Shown here: positions 8,294-16,253 of the stretch, piece after piece | Layout of the letters: each line of letters opens with the position of its first letter | Position numbering within the stretch: the stretch's first letter is position 1 | Source of the DNA: Klebsiella pneumoniae | Lineage (GTDB): Bacteria; Pseudomonadota; Gammaproteobacteria; Eutrophobiales; Eutrophobiaceae | Reading direction: 5' to 3' | Assembly (NCBI GenBank): GCA_945878555.1 | Contig: CAMDWI010000016.1 | Coordinates: 1 to 64,000 of the forward strand | DNA: 64,000 bases | Made by a program: the position numbers and the translations under genes | The notes under the pieces: model-generated | Database searches by the model: none | What the model was told of the DNA's origin: nothing | The model's input: only the letters and a program-made list of their open reading frames with translations

Positions 8294-8950
8294 TTACTGA
8301 ACCAACGGTTGCAGCGTAATCTCGACGCGACGGTTTTCCTGGCGTCCATACTCGGTAGTGTTGTCTGCAATCGGCATCGTTTCGCCGTATCCGGACGTCA
8401 CCACGCGCTGGCTAACCACACCGCGTGAGCTCATGTAGGAGCTGACGCTGTTGGCGCGGTCGACCGACAATGTCTGATTGGACGCGTCACTGCCGACGTT
8501 ATCGGTATGCCCGGTGATGTGGACGATGGTTGACTCGTACTGTGAAAGTGTATTCGAGATGTCGTCCAGTACCGGTCTGAACGCGGGCTTGATCACCGAC
8601 TGGCCGGTATCAAAGGTAATGGCGGATGGCATCTGTAACTGGATGCTGTCACCTTCACGAACCACATCGACACCGGTACCTTCCAGGTCATCGCGCAGTA
8701 CCTTTTCCTGTTTGTCCATATACGCACCGACACCTGCCCCGGCGATTGCGCCGACGCCGGCGCCTATCGCGGCTGACTTGGTATTATCACCGATGACCTT
8801 GCCGAGGATACCGCCAGCCGCCGCGCCGATGATGGCACCGGTTCCGGTACGATTGGCATCACGTTGGCCGGTTTCCTGGTTCAGCGTTGTACAGCCACTC
8901 AGGCCGAGCAGTAAAACGAGCAAGGCGGAATTTTGTAATAGTGGTGTCAT
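8294..8950 (-). CDS. OmpA-family outer-membrane lipoprotein (YiaD-like)
   Basis: 218 residues. Lipoprotein signal with lipobox LSGC; a glycine-rich hydrophobic segment of the glycine-zipper type (GAIIGAAAGGILGKVIGDN ... AIGAGVGAIAGAG) at about 35-80; then an OmpA C-terminal peptidoglycan-binding domain from about 105 to the end (TGHTDNVGSDASNQTLS, RANSVSSYM, NRRVEITL). Likely an outer-membrane lipoprotein that tethers the membrane to the wall. ATG 8950 is preferred over 8977 because the signal peptide starts there. Downstream is the convergent darP. Confidence 0.88.
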   Translation of the reverse strand: MTPLLQNSALLVLLLGLSGCTTLNQETGQRDANRTGTGAIIGAAAGGILGKVIGDNTKSAAIGAGVGAIAGAGVGAYMDKQEKVLRDDLEGTGVDVVREGDSIQLQMPSAITFDTGQSVIKPAFRPVLDDISNTLSQYESTIVHITGHTDNVGSDASNQTLSVDRANSVSSYMSSRGVVSQRVVTSGYGETMPIADNTTEYGRQENRRVEITLQPLVQ

Positions 8951-9152
8951 ATTGATTCCTTCATGTAAAGAGAACATTAAAACCGGATAATGCGGTCCCG
9001 CCGGGAGTCAGCTGTCCGGTTCCCGGACGGGTCGGTGGCAGCCCCTGCGGACGCTAGTCGGATTCGGATTCCAGCTTACTGCGGGGGTGTACGAAATTCT
9101 GTGCGTTGGCGTACACATCACGGCGTGTGTGTCAGATAAGCGGTGGTGGAGA

Positions 9153-9367
9153 TAGCAGGGGTAATTCTCCGTCGCACAACATGAAGTTGTGGATGTAGCA
9201 GGGGTAATTCTCCGTTGTCATTCCGGAAACCGCGTTAGCGGTTGTCCGGAATCCAGTGAAACAAACACGGGTGTGCCTGAGGCACGGTCAATTTACTGGA
9301 TACTGGCGTTCGCCAGTATGACGTAGCCTGGTGTGTAAGATGTAGCTTGGTGTGTATGAGGTAGCAT
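9153..9367. repeat. GTCATTCC-type long direct repeat, copy 1
   Basis: Near-identical to 9394-9607 (offset 241, one single-base indel). It contains two nested palindromes: GTCATTCCGGAAACCGCGTTA...CCGGAATCCAGT and TACTGGCGTTCGCCAGTA followed by TGACG. Between 8951 and 9152 I see only short hairpins (for example GTGTAC...GTACAC, 9087-9117) and no gene. Confidence 0.88.
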
Positions 9368-9393
9368 CGTCGCACAACCAGAGGTCATGTATG

Positions 9394-9607
9394 TAGCAGG
9401 GGTAATTCTCTGTCGCACAACATGAAATCGTGGATGTAGCAGGGGTGATTCTCCGTTGTCATTCCGGAAACCGCGTTAGCGGTTGTCCGGAATCCAGTGA
9501 AACAAACACGGGTGTGCCTGAGGCACGTCAATTTACTGGATACTGGCGTTCGCCAGTATGACGTAGCCTGGTGTGTAAGATGTAACTTCGTGAGTATGAG
9601 GTAGCTT
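9394..9607. repeat. GTCATTCC-type long direct repeat, copy 2
   Basis: Second copy of 9153-9367; together they form a two-unit tandem array of about 240-base period between the OmpA lipoprotein and DoxX genes. It ends in degenerate GTATGAGGTAGC(A/T)TCGT repeats. It is the same family as the first 300 bases of the window. Too long and too few to be a CRISPR. Confidence 0.88.
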
Positions 9608-9619
9608 CGTGAGTATGAA

Positions 9620-9652
9620 GTAACGGAGGCCTGTCAGTGAGACCTCCGTTAC
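9620..9652 (-). terminator. Hairpin downstream of doxX-like gene
   Basis: GTAACGGAGG pairs perfectly with CCTCCGTTAC, 17 bases past the DoxX stop on the minus strand. There is no clear U-run, so it is either a weak terminator or the end of the repeat tract. Confidence 0.45.
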
Positions 9653-9668
9653 CGTCTGTCCTGTATGC

Positions 9669-10097
9669 TTAAGCGCGCACCGTATTCAGCCGGGATTGGC
9701 GTGTTGGCAGTTTCATGGCAAAGGCGCCGTCACCGAGCAAGCCCTGGGCGGCCGTGGCAAAGACCAGTAATAAGGGGTATTCCCAGCCACCGTTCGGGTT
9801 GGTGAACAACCAGCCGTTGCCAATGTGTGCCCAGGTGGCGCCGATCAGCACGGGGACGACGATGGCAGCAAACCAGCGGGTCTGGAACCCGAGGATGAAG
9901 GCGATACCGGCCAGCGCCTCGATGGCAAACACCACATAGGCCAGAAAGCCGGGCAGGCCGATACTGCCAAAAAACTGGGCGGTACCGGGCAGGGTAAAGA
10001 TGACCAGCTTCAGGTACAGGCTGTGGGCAATCAGAATCACACCGAGCGCGATCCGCAGTACAAATACACCATATTGATTCAGTTGTTGTTCGTTCAT
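9669..10097 (-). CDS. DoxX family membrane protein
   Basis: 142 residues with four hydrophobic segments (about 8-28, 50-70, 75-95, 105-125) and DoxX-type sequence: LRIALGVILIAHSLYLKL, FFGSIGLPGFLAYVVFAIEALAGIAFILG. DoxX proteins are small inner-membrane proteins linked to redox or thiol stress in some bacteria; no exact role can be given. AGGAG precedes the ATG with 7-base spacing. It is divergent from a LysR regulator 122 bases away, which probably controls it. Confidence 0.85.
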   Translation of the reverse strand: MNEQQLNQYGVFVLRIALGVILIAHSLYLKLVIFTLPGTAQFFGSIGLPGFLAYVVFAIEALAGIAFILGFQTRWFAAIVVPVLIGATWAHIGNGWLFTNPNGGWEYPLLLVFATAAQGLLGDGAFAMKLPTRQSRLNTVRA

Positions 10098-10150
10098 ATT
10101 CAGGCTCCTGTGATTGGTTGGCTAGAGGACAAGTGTTGCTAATCCTATTC

Positions 10151-10164
10151 TTGCAATAACGCAA
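10151..10164. promoter_or_regulatory. Candidate LysR-type operator between doxX-like and lysR-like genes
   Basis: TTGC-AATAAC-GCAA is an interrupted palindrome in the divergent intergenic region, and a second TGCA-aaaa-TGCA lies at about 10194-10205. LysR proteins bind such dyads in the shared promoter region. No binding data; assigned by position and symmetry only. Confidence 0.35.
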
Positions 10165-10219
10165 TGTATACAGCAATATAGGCAAAATAAAATTGCAAAA
10201 ATGCATAGATAAAAACCCG

Positions 10220-11101
10220 ATGGATCTAGATCTGATAAATGACTTTCTCGCCGTTGCGCGTCTCGGCAAGTTATCAGCGGCAGCAACACAACTACGCACG
10301 AACCACAGTACCGTGTACCGGCGTCTGAAGACACTAGAGACGCAACTGGATTGTCGCCTGTTTGAACGGCTGCAATCAGGTTATCAACTAACCGTCGCCG
10401 GTCAGGAGCTGCTGGTATATGCCGAGCGTATCGAGCAGGAGGCGATGGCGGCTGAGCGTGCACTGGCAGGCAAGGACCTGACCTTGCAGGGTGAGGTGCG
10501 CGTGACGGCACCTGAAAATCTGGCCTATGAATTGTTACCGGGCTATCTGCAGGCGTTTCATCGCTTGCACCCGCAGATCCGGGTCACGGTGATCGTGTCG
10601 AATTCGGCGCTAGATCTGAACCGGCGCGAGGCAGACATTGCGATCCGTGCGACCCCGAAGCCGCCGGATTATCTGGTTGGCAGGAAGGTGGTCAGTCTGC
10701 CCTGGTTTGTGTATGGCAATCGCGCTTATCTGAAACGGGAGGGCAGGCCGAAGACGTTGAAGGATCTGGCAGGACATGCCTGGGTCGGGCCGGACCCATG
10801 CCTGTATCATATTGCGGCCTATGCCTGGTTTAACCGGAATATTGCCGATGAGCAGGTGACCGCCCGGGCCACCACCTTGAATGCCATGGCAACGCTGGCG
10901 GAGGCGGGTCTGGGTCTGGTGCTGCTACCAATCGATCAAATGGACAAGAAGCTGGAACGACTGATGGTGTTTGAACCGGGTGGCGGTGCAGACCTGTGGT
11001 TATTGACGCACCCGGATCTGCGTTATACCGGCAGGATTAAGGTATTGATGGAGTTCTTGATGCAGGCCTTGCAGGCGGATGTGCGATTGCAGGTCAGATA
11101 G
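10220..11101 (+). CDS. LysR family transcriptional regulator
   Basis: 293 residues from ATG 10220 (a TTG at 10193 would add nine atypical residues). N-terminal winged helix-turn-helix (about 1-60: LINDFLAVARLGKLSAAATQ, STVYRRLKTLETQL), linker helix, then a periplasmic-binding-protein-like effector domain (about 90-290: GEVRVTAPENLAYELLPGYL, FHRLHPQIRVTVIV, LNRREADIAIR). It is oriented divergently from the DoxX-type gene, the classic arrangement for a LysR regulator and its target. The effector is unknown. Confidence 0.9.
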   Translation: MDLDLINDFLAVARLGKLSAAATQLRTNHSTVYRRLKTLETQLDCRLFERLQSGYQLTVAGQELLVYAERIEQEAMAAERALAGKDLTLQGEVRVTAPENLAYELLPGYLQAFHRLHPQIRVTVIVSNSALDLNRREADIAIRATPKPPDYLVGRKVVSLPWFVYGNRAYLKREGRPKTLKDLAGHAWVGPDPCLYHIAAYAWFNRNIADEQVTARATTLNAMATLAEAGLGLVLLPIDQMDKKLERLMVFEPGGGADLWLLTHPDLRYTGRIKVLMEFLMQALQADVRLQVR

Positions 11102-11201
11102 CAGAATCGGGGGTTGTGGCCCGATAGATCCCGCGAGTGCGCTCGGGATGCCAATCCGGGCCACGATAGATTGTGCTAACCGGAAGCGACACCCCAGAAT
11201 C

Positions 11202-11388
11202 TGTTGCCGTTATGGATGTGAAAGACCGTGTGCCGCAGGGGCAAACGGCGGGTTAAGGAGCCGTTTGCGCCGTTACATGGATGTAACGGCTGGACTTTCG
11301 AGCGGAGCGGGACGCGTAGCGATGAAAGCGGCACCCGAGCCTACATGGACGTATTCACGGCGTGTCTTGAACAGCCATGACGGTAACG
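11202..11388 (+). repeat. Foldback element copy G (long core)
   Basis: Stem arms 11202-11217 and 11373-11388 pair with three G.U/G.T wobbles and one mismatch. Conserved stem ends GTGAAAGAC (11218-11226) and GTCTTGAAC (11364-11372) enclose the core. The core is the long version: besides CATGGATG-type palindromes it has an insert of about 95 bases with two further hairpins (CAAACGGC...GCCGTTTG and CCGTTACATGGATGTAACGG). It fills most of the 414-base gap between lysR-like and qmcA; the rest of that gap shows nothing else. Confidence 0.85.
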
Positions 11389-11515
11389 GAGGCGGACAGC
11401 CTTCTGTGATGTGTCTTTCATTAAAGTTCCCTCAGGCTGTAACATCCGGCATGTAAATTTCGCGGGAATCTGACATAGTATAAATACCGGGTATCAATCC
11501 AGAACAGAGGTGCTT

Positions 11516-12454
11516 ATGGAAACGTTTTCAATCTTTACTCTTGCCGTTCTGTTTTTCGCCGTACTCACTGTGCGCAAGGGCATCCAGATCGTCAGCCAGG
11601 GGATGGAGTATACGGTGGAGCGTTTCGGAAAATACACACACACGCTGCGACCGGGCCTGAACCTGATTATCCCGTATATCGATGCAATCGGTGCGCGGAT
11701 GAACATGATGGAGCAGGTGCTGGATGTGCCTTCGCAGGAGGTGATCACCAAGGACAATGCGATGGTGCGGGTCGACGGTGTGGTCTTTTTCCAGGTGCTC
11801 GATGCAGCCAAGGCGGCGTACGAGGTCAGCCAGCTGGAGCTGGCCACCTTAAATCTGGTCATGACGAATATCCGTACCGTGATGGGCTCGATGGTGCTGG
11901 ACGAACTGTTATCACAACGTGATTCGATCAATGCAAGACTGTTGTCCGTTGTGGACGAGGCCACCTCACCCTGGGGTATCAAGGTGACGCGTATCGAGAT
12001 CAAGGACATCGCACCGCCCAAGGATCTGGTTGATTCGATGGCAAGACAGATGAAGGCCGAGCGTGACAAGCGTGCGACCATCCTTGATGCCGAGGCCGTA
12101 CGTGAATCGGATATCCAGCGGGCGGAGGGTGCGAAACGTGCCGCCATCCTGGAGGCAGAAGGCCGGCGTGAAGCGGCATTTCGGGATGCCGAGGCGCGTG
12201 AACGTGAGGCCGAGGCCGAGGCGAATGCGACGCGGATGGTCTCTACCGCGATTGCCGAGGGCAACGTCAACGCGATTAATTATTTTATTGCCCAGAAATA
12301 CGTAACGGCCTTGCGTGAGATCGCCACTTCACCGAACCAGAAATTGCTGATGTTGCCGCTTGATGCGAGCGGGGTAATCGGCTCGCTGGCCGGCATCGCT
12401 GAAATTGCCAAGGAAGTCTTGAAGACGAATGCGGCTGACAAGCCCAAGGGGTAG
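11516..12454 (+). CDS. qmcA: SPFH/stomatin-like membrane protein QmcA
   Basis: 312 residues. One N-terminal TM segment (about 4-20), an SPFH/band-7 domain (about 25-190: VSQGMEYTVERFGKYTHTLRPGLN, QEVITKDNAMVRVDGVVFF), then an alanine/glutamate-rich coiled coil (about 190-250: RAEGAKRAAILEAEGRREAA). Such proteins oligomerise into membrane microdomain scaffolds and act in protein quality control with FtsH. AGAGG at 11505-11509 selects ATG 11516 over GTG 11510. Followed after 3 bases by its standard partner, an NfeD protein. Confidence 0.9.
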   Translation: METFSIFTLAVLFFAVLTVRKGIQIVSQGMEYTVERFGKYTHTLRPGLNLIIPYIDAIGARMNMMEQVLDVPSQEVITKDNAMVRVDGVVFFQVLDAAKAAYEVSQLELATLNLVMTNIRTVMGSMVLDELLSQRDSINARLLSVVDEATSPWGIKVTRIEIKDIAPPKDLVDSMARQMKAERDKRATILDAEAVRESDIQRAEGAKRAAILEAEGRREAAFRDAEAREREAEAEANATRMVSTAIAEGNVNAINYFIAQKYVTALREIATSPNQKLLMLPLDASGVIGSLAGIAEIAKEVLKTNAADKPKG

Positions 12455-12457
12455 CTT

Positions 12458-12913
12458 ATGGACACGTCCTGGTTAGACAAGATTGTATTCTGGCACTGGT
12501 GGATACTGGCCGTTGTGTTGATGTGCATCGAGCTGTTCGCACCCGCAGCGTTTTTTATCTGGTGTGGCATTGCAGCGGCCATCGTCGGTCTGATCGTGCT
12601 TATCCTGCCGGCCATGAGCTGGGAGGTCCCGTTCCTGCTGTTTGCGGTCCTGTCCGTTGTCTCGGTGCTGGTCGGGCGTAAATATCTGCAACAGCGTGGC
12701 GCGATGGAGAGTGATCAGCCGATGCTGAACCGGCGCGGTGAGCAATATATCGGGCGTGTATTCACATTGAATGAGCCCATCGTCGATGGTACCGGCCGGG
12801 TACAGGTGGATGACAGTTCCTGGCGGGTCGAAGGTCAGGACATGGCCGCCGGTGTCCGGGTCAAGGTGGTGGCTATTAATGGGTCGACCCTGATAGTCGA
12901 AAAAGCAGGGTAA
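12458..12913 (+). CDS. NfeD family membrane protein (stomatin partner)
   Basis: 151 residues: three or four TM segments up to about residue 70, then a C-terminal OB-fold NfeD domain (LNRRGEQYIGRVFTLNEPIVDGTG ... VEGQDMAAGVRVKVVAINGS). NfeD proteins pair with stomatin-type SPFH proteins, and here the gene follows qmcA by three bases, so the two are surely one operon. This is the short NfeD form without the ClpP-like protease domain. Confidence 0.9.
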   Translation: MDTSWLDKIVFWHWWILAVVLMCIELFAPAAFFIWCGIAAAIVGLIVLILPAMSWEVPFLLFAVLSVVSVLVGRKYLQQRGAMESDQPMLNRRGEQYIGRVFTLNEPIVDGTGRVQVDDSSWRVEGQDMAAGVRVKVVAINGSTLIVEKAG

Positions 12914-12937
12914 ATTAAATCAGCAGGGGGGCTGCGT

Positions 12938-13984
12938 ATGCCGGTGTTTGCGGGGGTGAATCTGTGCATGGTGCGTTTTAGTCTGGGGCTGGTCATCCTG
13001 ACCAGTTCGATGACTGCACTGGCACAAGGTGCGGGACCAATCCTGCGTCTTGATCCAGCGATAGATACACTGATCGCGACCGATGTAAAGATCGAAAAAG
13101 TAGTAGAGGGCTTCCGCTTTGTTGAAGGCCCGGTATGGGACAAGCGCACCAACAATCTCGTCTTCAGTGATATTCCCGGTAACAAAATCCACCAGTGGGA
13201 CCCGGTGACCGGTCAGGTATCGGTCGTGCTCGACCCGAGTGGATTTACCGGTGCCGATGCGAGCGGTGTCGGGCGTGAGGTGAATGAGGGCGGCGAGGTG
13301 TTCTACAACATCGGCTCGAACGGAGTCACTGTTGATGCCGAAGGCCGGCTGGTGTTTAACGCGATGGGTGATCGTCAGGTAGTACGTCTGGAGGCAGACG
13401 GCAAGCGTGGTGTGCTTGCCAGTGATTATGAAGGCAAGCGCCTGAACAGTGGCAATGATCTGGTTTATCGTCGTGATGGCGCCCTGTATTTTACCGATCC
13501 CCCGTCCGGTTTACGCGGCAGTGACGATGACCCGGACAAGCAGATGGATTACAACGGTGTGTTCATGCTGAAAGACGGCAAGCTGCACCTGCTGACGAAG
13601 GACATCTTCCATCCAAACGGGATTGCCTTCTCGCATGATGAAAAGATTCTCTATGTAAATGACAATCGCACCCGTCAGATCACCGCGTTTACAGTGCAGG
13701 CCGATGGCACGATCCAAAACCCGCGCATCTTTGTTGATATGACCAACGACAAGGCGGAGGGTAACCCGGACGGCATGAAGGTGGATCTGGTCGGTAATAT
13801 GTATGCGGCCGGTGCAGGCGGGGTCTGGGTGGTCAACCCACAAGGTAAACTACTCGGCAAGATTGTGCTGCCCGAGCGCGCCTCGAACATGGCCTTTGGT
13901 GATGCAGACGGCAAGACACTGTACATAACCGCTCGGACAAGTATCTACCGGATCCGCTTGTTGCAGGCCGGACCATTGCCTTAG
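12938..13984 (+). CDS. Secreted SMP-30/gluconolactonase-like beta-propeller
   Basis: 348 residues with an N-terminal signal peptide. Six-bladed SMP-30/gluconolactonase family: EGPVWDKRTNNLVFSDIP (a metal-ligand glutamate in FVEGPVW), LNSGNDLVYRRDGALYFTDP (metal-ligand Asn/Asp), HPNGIAFSHDEKILYVND and GNPDGMKVDLVGNMYAAG. Family members hydrolyse sugar lactones in the presence of a divalent cation. The start may instead be ATG 12968, which gives a tidier signal peptide (MVRFSLGLVILTSSM). Next to another secreted propeller-type protein. Confidence 0.85.
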   Translation: MPVFAGVNLCMVRFSLGLVILTSSMTALAQGAGPILRLDPAIDTLIATDVKIEKVVEGFRFVEGPVWDKRTNNLVFSDIPGNKIHQWDPVTGQVSVVLDPSGFTGADASGVGREVNEGGEVFYNIGSNGVTVDAEGRLVFNAMGDRQVVRLEADGKRGVLASDYEGKRLNSGNDLVYRRDGALYFTDPPSGLRGSDDDPDKQMDYNGVFMLKDGKLHLLTKDIFHPNGIAFSHDEKILYVNDNRTRQITAFTVQADGTIQNPRIFVDMTNDKAEGNPDGMKVDLVGNMYAAGAGGVWVVNPQGKLLGKIVLPERASNMAFGDADGKTLYITARTSIYRIRLLQAGPLP

Positions 13985-14012
13985 GGGCCGTATTAAAACA
14001 CGGGGGAGTATC

Positions 14013-15374
14013 ATGCTACGTAGCTGCTGTATATTTCTGATCATGCTGTCCATGCCGTTACAGGCGGAGGAGAGCAACAACATGGCGCTGGTAGGCGTCA
14101 GCGATCTGCAAGGGCGGGTCGCCTATCAACCGACGCTGGTGCAACAGGGTGACCGCTGGATTGCCTATGTGGGTCTGCACAAGGGTGCCGAGTTGAATCC
14201 GTTGACCGGCAAGGTCGAGGGGAATGGCACGATCATCATTGATGTGACCGACCCCAAACAGCCACGCACGCTGGCGCATGTGCCAGGTGAGTATGACAAC
14301 CCTGGCAAGGAGAGCGAGGCGCAGATGGTGCGGGTCTGCAATATTGCCAACGGGACCTACATGTTGCGCGACGGGGCGATCCGGACACGCCAGGAGATGT
14401 GGGACGTCAGCGACCCGTCCCATCCACAGTTTGTAAGCATCATCGTAGATGGATTGCGCAGCACCCATAAAAACTGGTGGGAGTGTGATACCGGTATTGC
14501 GTATCTGGTGTCGCAGGAATCCACCTGGCGTCGGCGCAAGACAATGATCTATGACCTCAGTAATCCTGCCCGGCCGCGATTTATTCGGGACTTTGGTCTG
14601 GATGGACAACAACCCGGCTCGACACTGGAACCGGCACCTTTCCCGATCCACGGTCCGATTGCATACAAGGACCGGGTATATTTTGCCTATGGCAGTTCGA
14701 ACAACGGTACGATCCAGATCGTCGACCGTGACAAGCTACTCCATGGCAACCCGGAGCCGACCAGTACGAACCTGCTTGCGCCGCAGATTGGGCGTCTGGA
14801 GATGCCGCGTTATTGGGGTGGCCATACAACCTATCCGGTACTCGCCATGCCGATCAAGGAGTTTGAAAAGGACACGGTCGGCAGTGTGCGGGATATTCTG
14901 GTCGTGGCCTCGGAGACCGTGCGCGATGAATGCAAGGGCCCGCGTCATCCCGTGTTTTTCCTCGATATGACCGAGCCGGACCGTCCGTTCCCGATAGGCA
15001 GCTTTCTTGTACCGGAGCAGTCGGGTGATTTTTGCCGACGCGGCGGGCGCTTTGGTCCGCATTCGATCCAGGAATCGTTTGACCCGCTGTACTATGGCAA
15101 GCTGGTGTTTGTGTCCTATTTTAATGCGGGCGTACGAGCAGTGGACATGCGTGATCCGTTCTCACCGGTCGAGGTGGGCTACTACGTTCCTGCGACCACC
15201 GGGCTGACCAAACCGACCTGTCATAAGGACGCAGGCAGGCAAAACTGTTCGACCGTAATCCAGACGAACAATGCCGAGGTGGATGCACGAGGGTATATTT
15301 ATGCGGTTGATCGGGCAGGGACTGGCATGCATATCCTTGAGTTGACCGGCGCCGCCCGGGAGATTATTCAGTAA
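14013..15374 (+). CDS. Secreted LVIVD-repeat-like protein
   Basis: 453 residues with a signal peptide (MLRSCCIFLIMLSMPLQA). Repeated motifs of the LVIVD type recur: GTIIIDVTDPKQPRTLAHV, EMWDVSDPSHPQFVSI, IYDLSNPARPRFIRD, VDMRDPFSPVEVGYY. These predict a beta-propeller. Several cysteines (VRCN, WWECD, DECKG, DFCRR) could form disulphides in the periplasm. No enzymatic motif is seen; function unknown. It follows the SMP-30 gene by 28 bases, so the pair may be co-transcribed. GGGGAG at 14003-14008 supports the ATG. Confidence 0.7.
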   Translation: MLRSCCIFLIMLSMPLQAEESNNMALVGVSDLQGRVAYQPTLVQQGDRWIAYVGLHKGAELNPLTGKVEGNGTIIIDVTDPKQPRTLAHVPGEYDNPGKESEAQMVRVCNIANGTYMLRDGAIRTRQEMWDVSDPSHPQFVSIIVDGLRSTHKNWWECDTGIAYLVSQESTWRRRKTMIYDLSNPARPRFIRDFGLDGQQPGSTLEPAPFPIHGPIAYKDRVYFAYGSSNNGTIQIVDRDKLLHGNPEPTSTNLLAPQIGRLEMPRYWGGHTTYPVLAMPIKEFEKDTVGSVRDILVVASETVRDECKGPRHPVFFLDMTEPDRPFPIGSFLVPEQSGDFCRRGGRFGPHSIQESFDPLYYGKLVFVSYFNAGVRAVDMRDPFSPVEVGYYVPATTGLTKPTCHKDAGRQNCSTVIQTNNAEVDARGYIYAVDRAGTGMHILELTGAAREIIQ

Positions 15375-15387
15375 TTAATCATTGCGC

Positions 15388-15416
15388 GAGACAGCCCCCG
15401 GGATCGGGTCTGTCTC
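15388..15416. repeat. GAGACAG...CTGTCTC hairpin, degenerate GGGGACAGACCC family
   Basis: GAGACAG pairs with CTGTCTC around a CCCCCGGGATCGGGT centre, 13 bases past a stop codon. Same family as 781-811 and 6345-6377; terminator role possible. Confidence 0.5.
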
Positions 15417-15449
15417 CGGTGAACCCCTGTTCCATGTTAATCTGTACAC

Positions 15450-16181
15450 ATGAAGTCCCGTAATCAAACCCTGACCATCGCCGGTATCGACGTGCAGCTG
15501 GTGCGCAAGCGTGTAAAACACCTGCGACTGGTGGTGGCGCCACCAGACGGGCGGGTGCGGGTGTCGGTTCCCACGTATCTGCCGGACGACCTGGTGTGGA
15601 TGTTTCTGCAGGAACGGGTCGACTGGATACGTGACAAACAGGAAAGGTTTGCGGGGTATGTTGAGCAGGTCCTGCCGCAGTTTGTCAGCGGTGAGCTGCA
15701 TTATTTGTTCGGGCAGTCCTACCGTCTGTATCTGATAGAACGTGCAGGGCGGGCTCGGGTGCAGGTCCAGGATGACCGGTTGTTAATGTATATCCGACCG
15801 TGCAGTACGGCCGCGCAGCGCGGTCGCCTGCTTGACGGGTTTTATCGTGCCGAGATGAAAAAGGTCGTACCCGCGTTACTGGACAAGTGGCAGGCGCACA
15901 TCGGCCGCTCGGCACGGGAGTGGGGCGTGAAGAAGATGAAGACGCGCTGGGGCACCTGCAATATCACCCGTCACCGGATCTGGTTAAATCTGGAGCTTGC
16001 GAAACGGCCGATGGTCGCACTTGAATATGTGATCGTGCATGAACTCGTCCACTTGCTGGAGCGTAACCATAATGCCCGGTTCAGGGAGTTGATGACAACC
16101 TTTATGCCGGAGTGGCGCAGTTACAAGCAGGCATTGGTGGAACCGCCGGTGACAGACCCGTTGCCTGGGGCTGTTGCCTGA
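15450..16181 (+). CDS. YgjP-like zinc metalloprotein (DUF45, M48-type)
   Basis: 243 residues of the YgjP/WLM-like family. The zincin motif HELVHLLERNHNARF contains HExxH with a third histidine downstream. Other family hallmarks: VRKRVKHLRLVVAPPDGRVRVSVP near the N-terminus, and WGVKKMKTRWGTCNITRHRIWLNLEL before the active site. These proteins are predicted metallopeptidases, often near restriction or repair genes, without an agreed substrate. Cytosolic, no signal peptide. Confidence 0.88.
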   Translation: MKSRNQTLTIAGIDVQLVRKRVKHLRLVVAPPDGRVRVSVPTYLPDDLVWMFLQERVDWIRDKQERFAGYVEQVLPQFVSGELHYLFGQSYRLYLIERAGRARVQVQDDRLLMYIRPCSTAAQRGRLLDGFYRAEMKKVVPALLDKWQAHIGRSAREWGVKKMKTRWGTCNITRHRIWLNLELAKRPMVALEYVIVHELVHLLERNHNARFRELMTTFMPEWRSYKQALVEPPVTDPLPGAVA

Positions 16182-16253
16182 TACTCGATTCTCATCAGCC
16201 CGGGGGCGGGGCTCCCTGCGGGGTTAATGTGATTCCGGGTCCGTGTTCCGAGG

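Noticed and set aside
11202-11388. Integron attC sites as the identity of the foldback elements
   Set aside because: attC sites have conserved outer R boxes with a variable middle; here the middle is conserved and the outer arms vary. No integrase or gene-cassette array is present.
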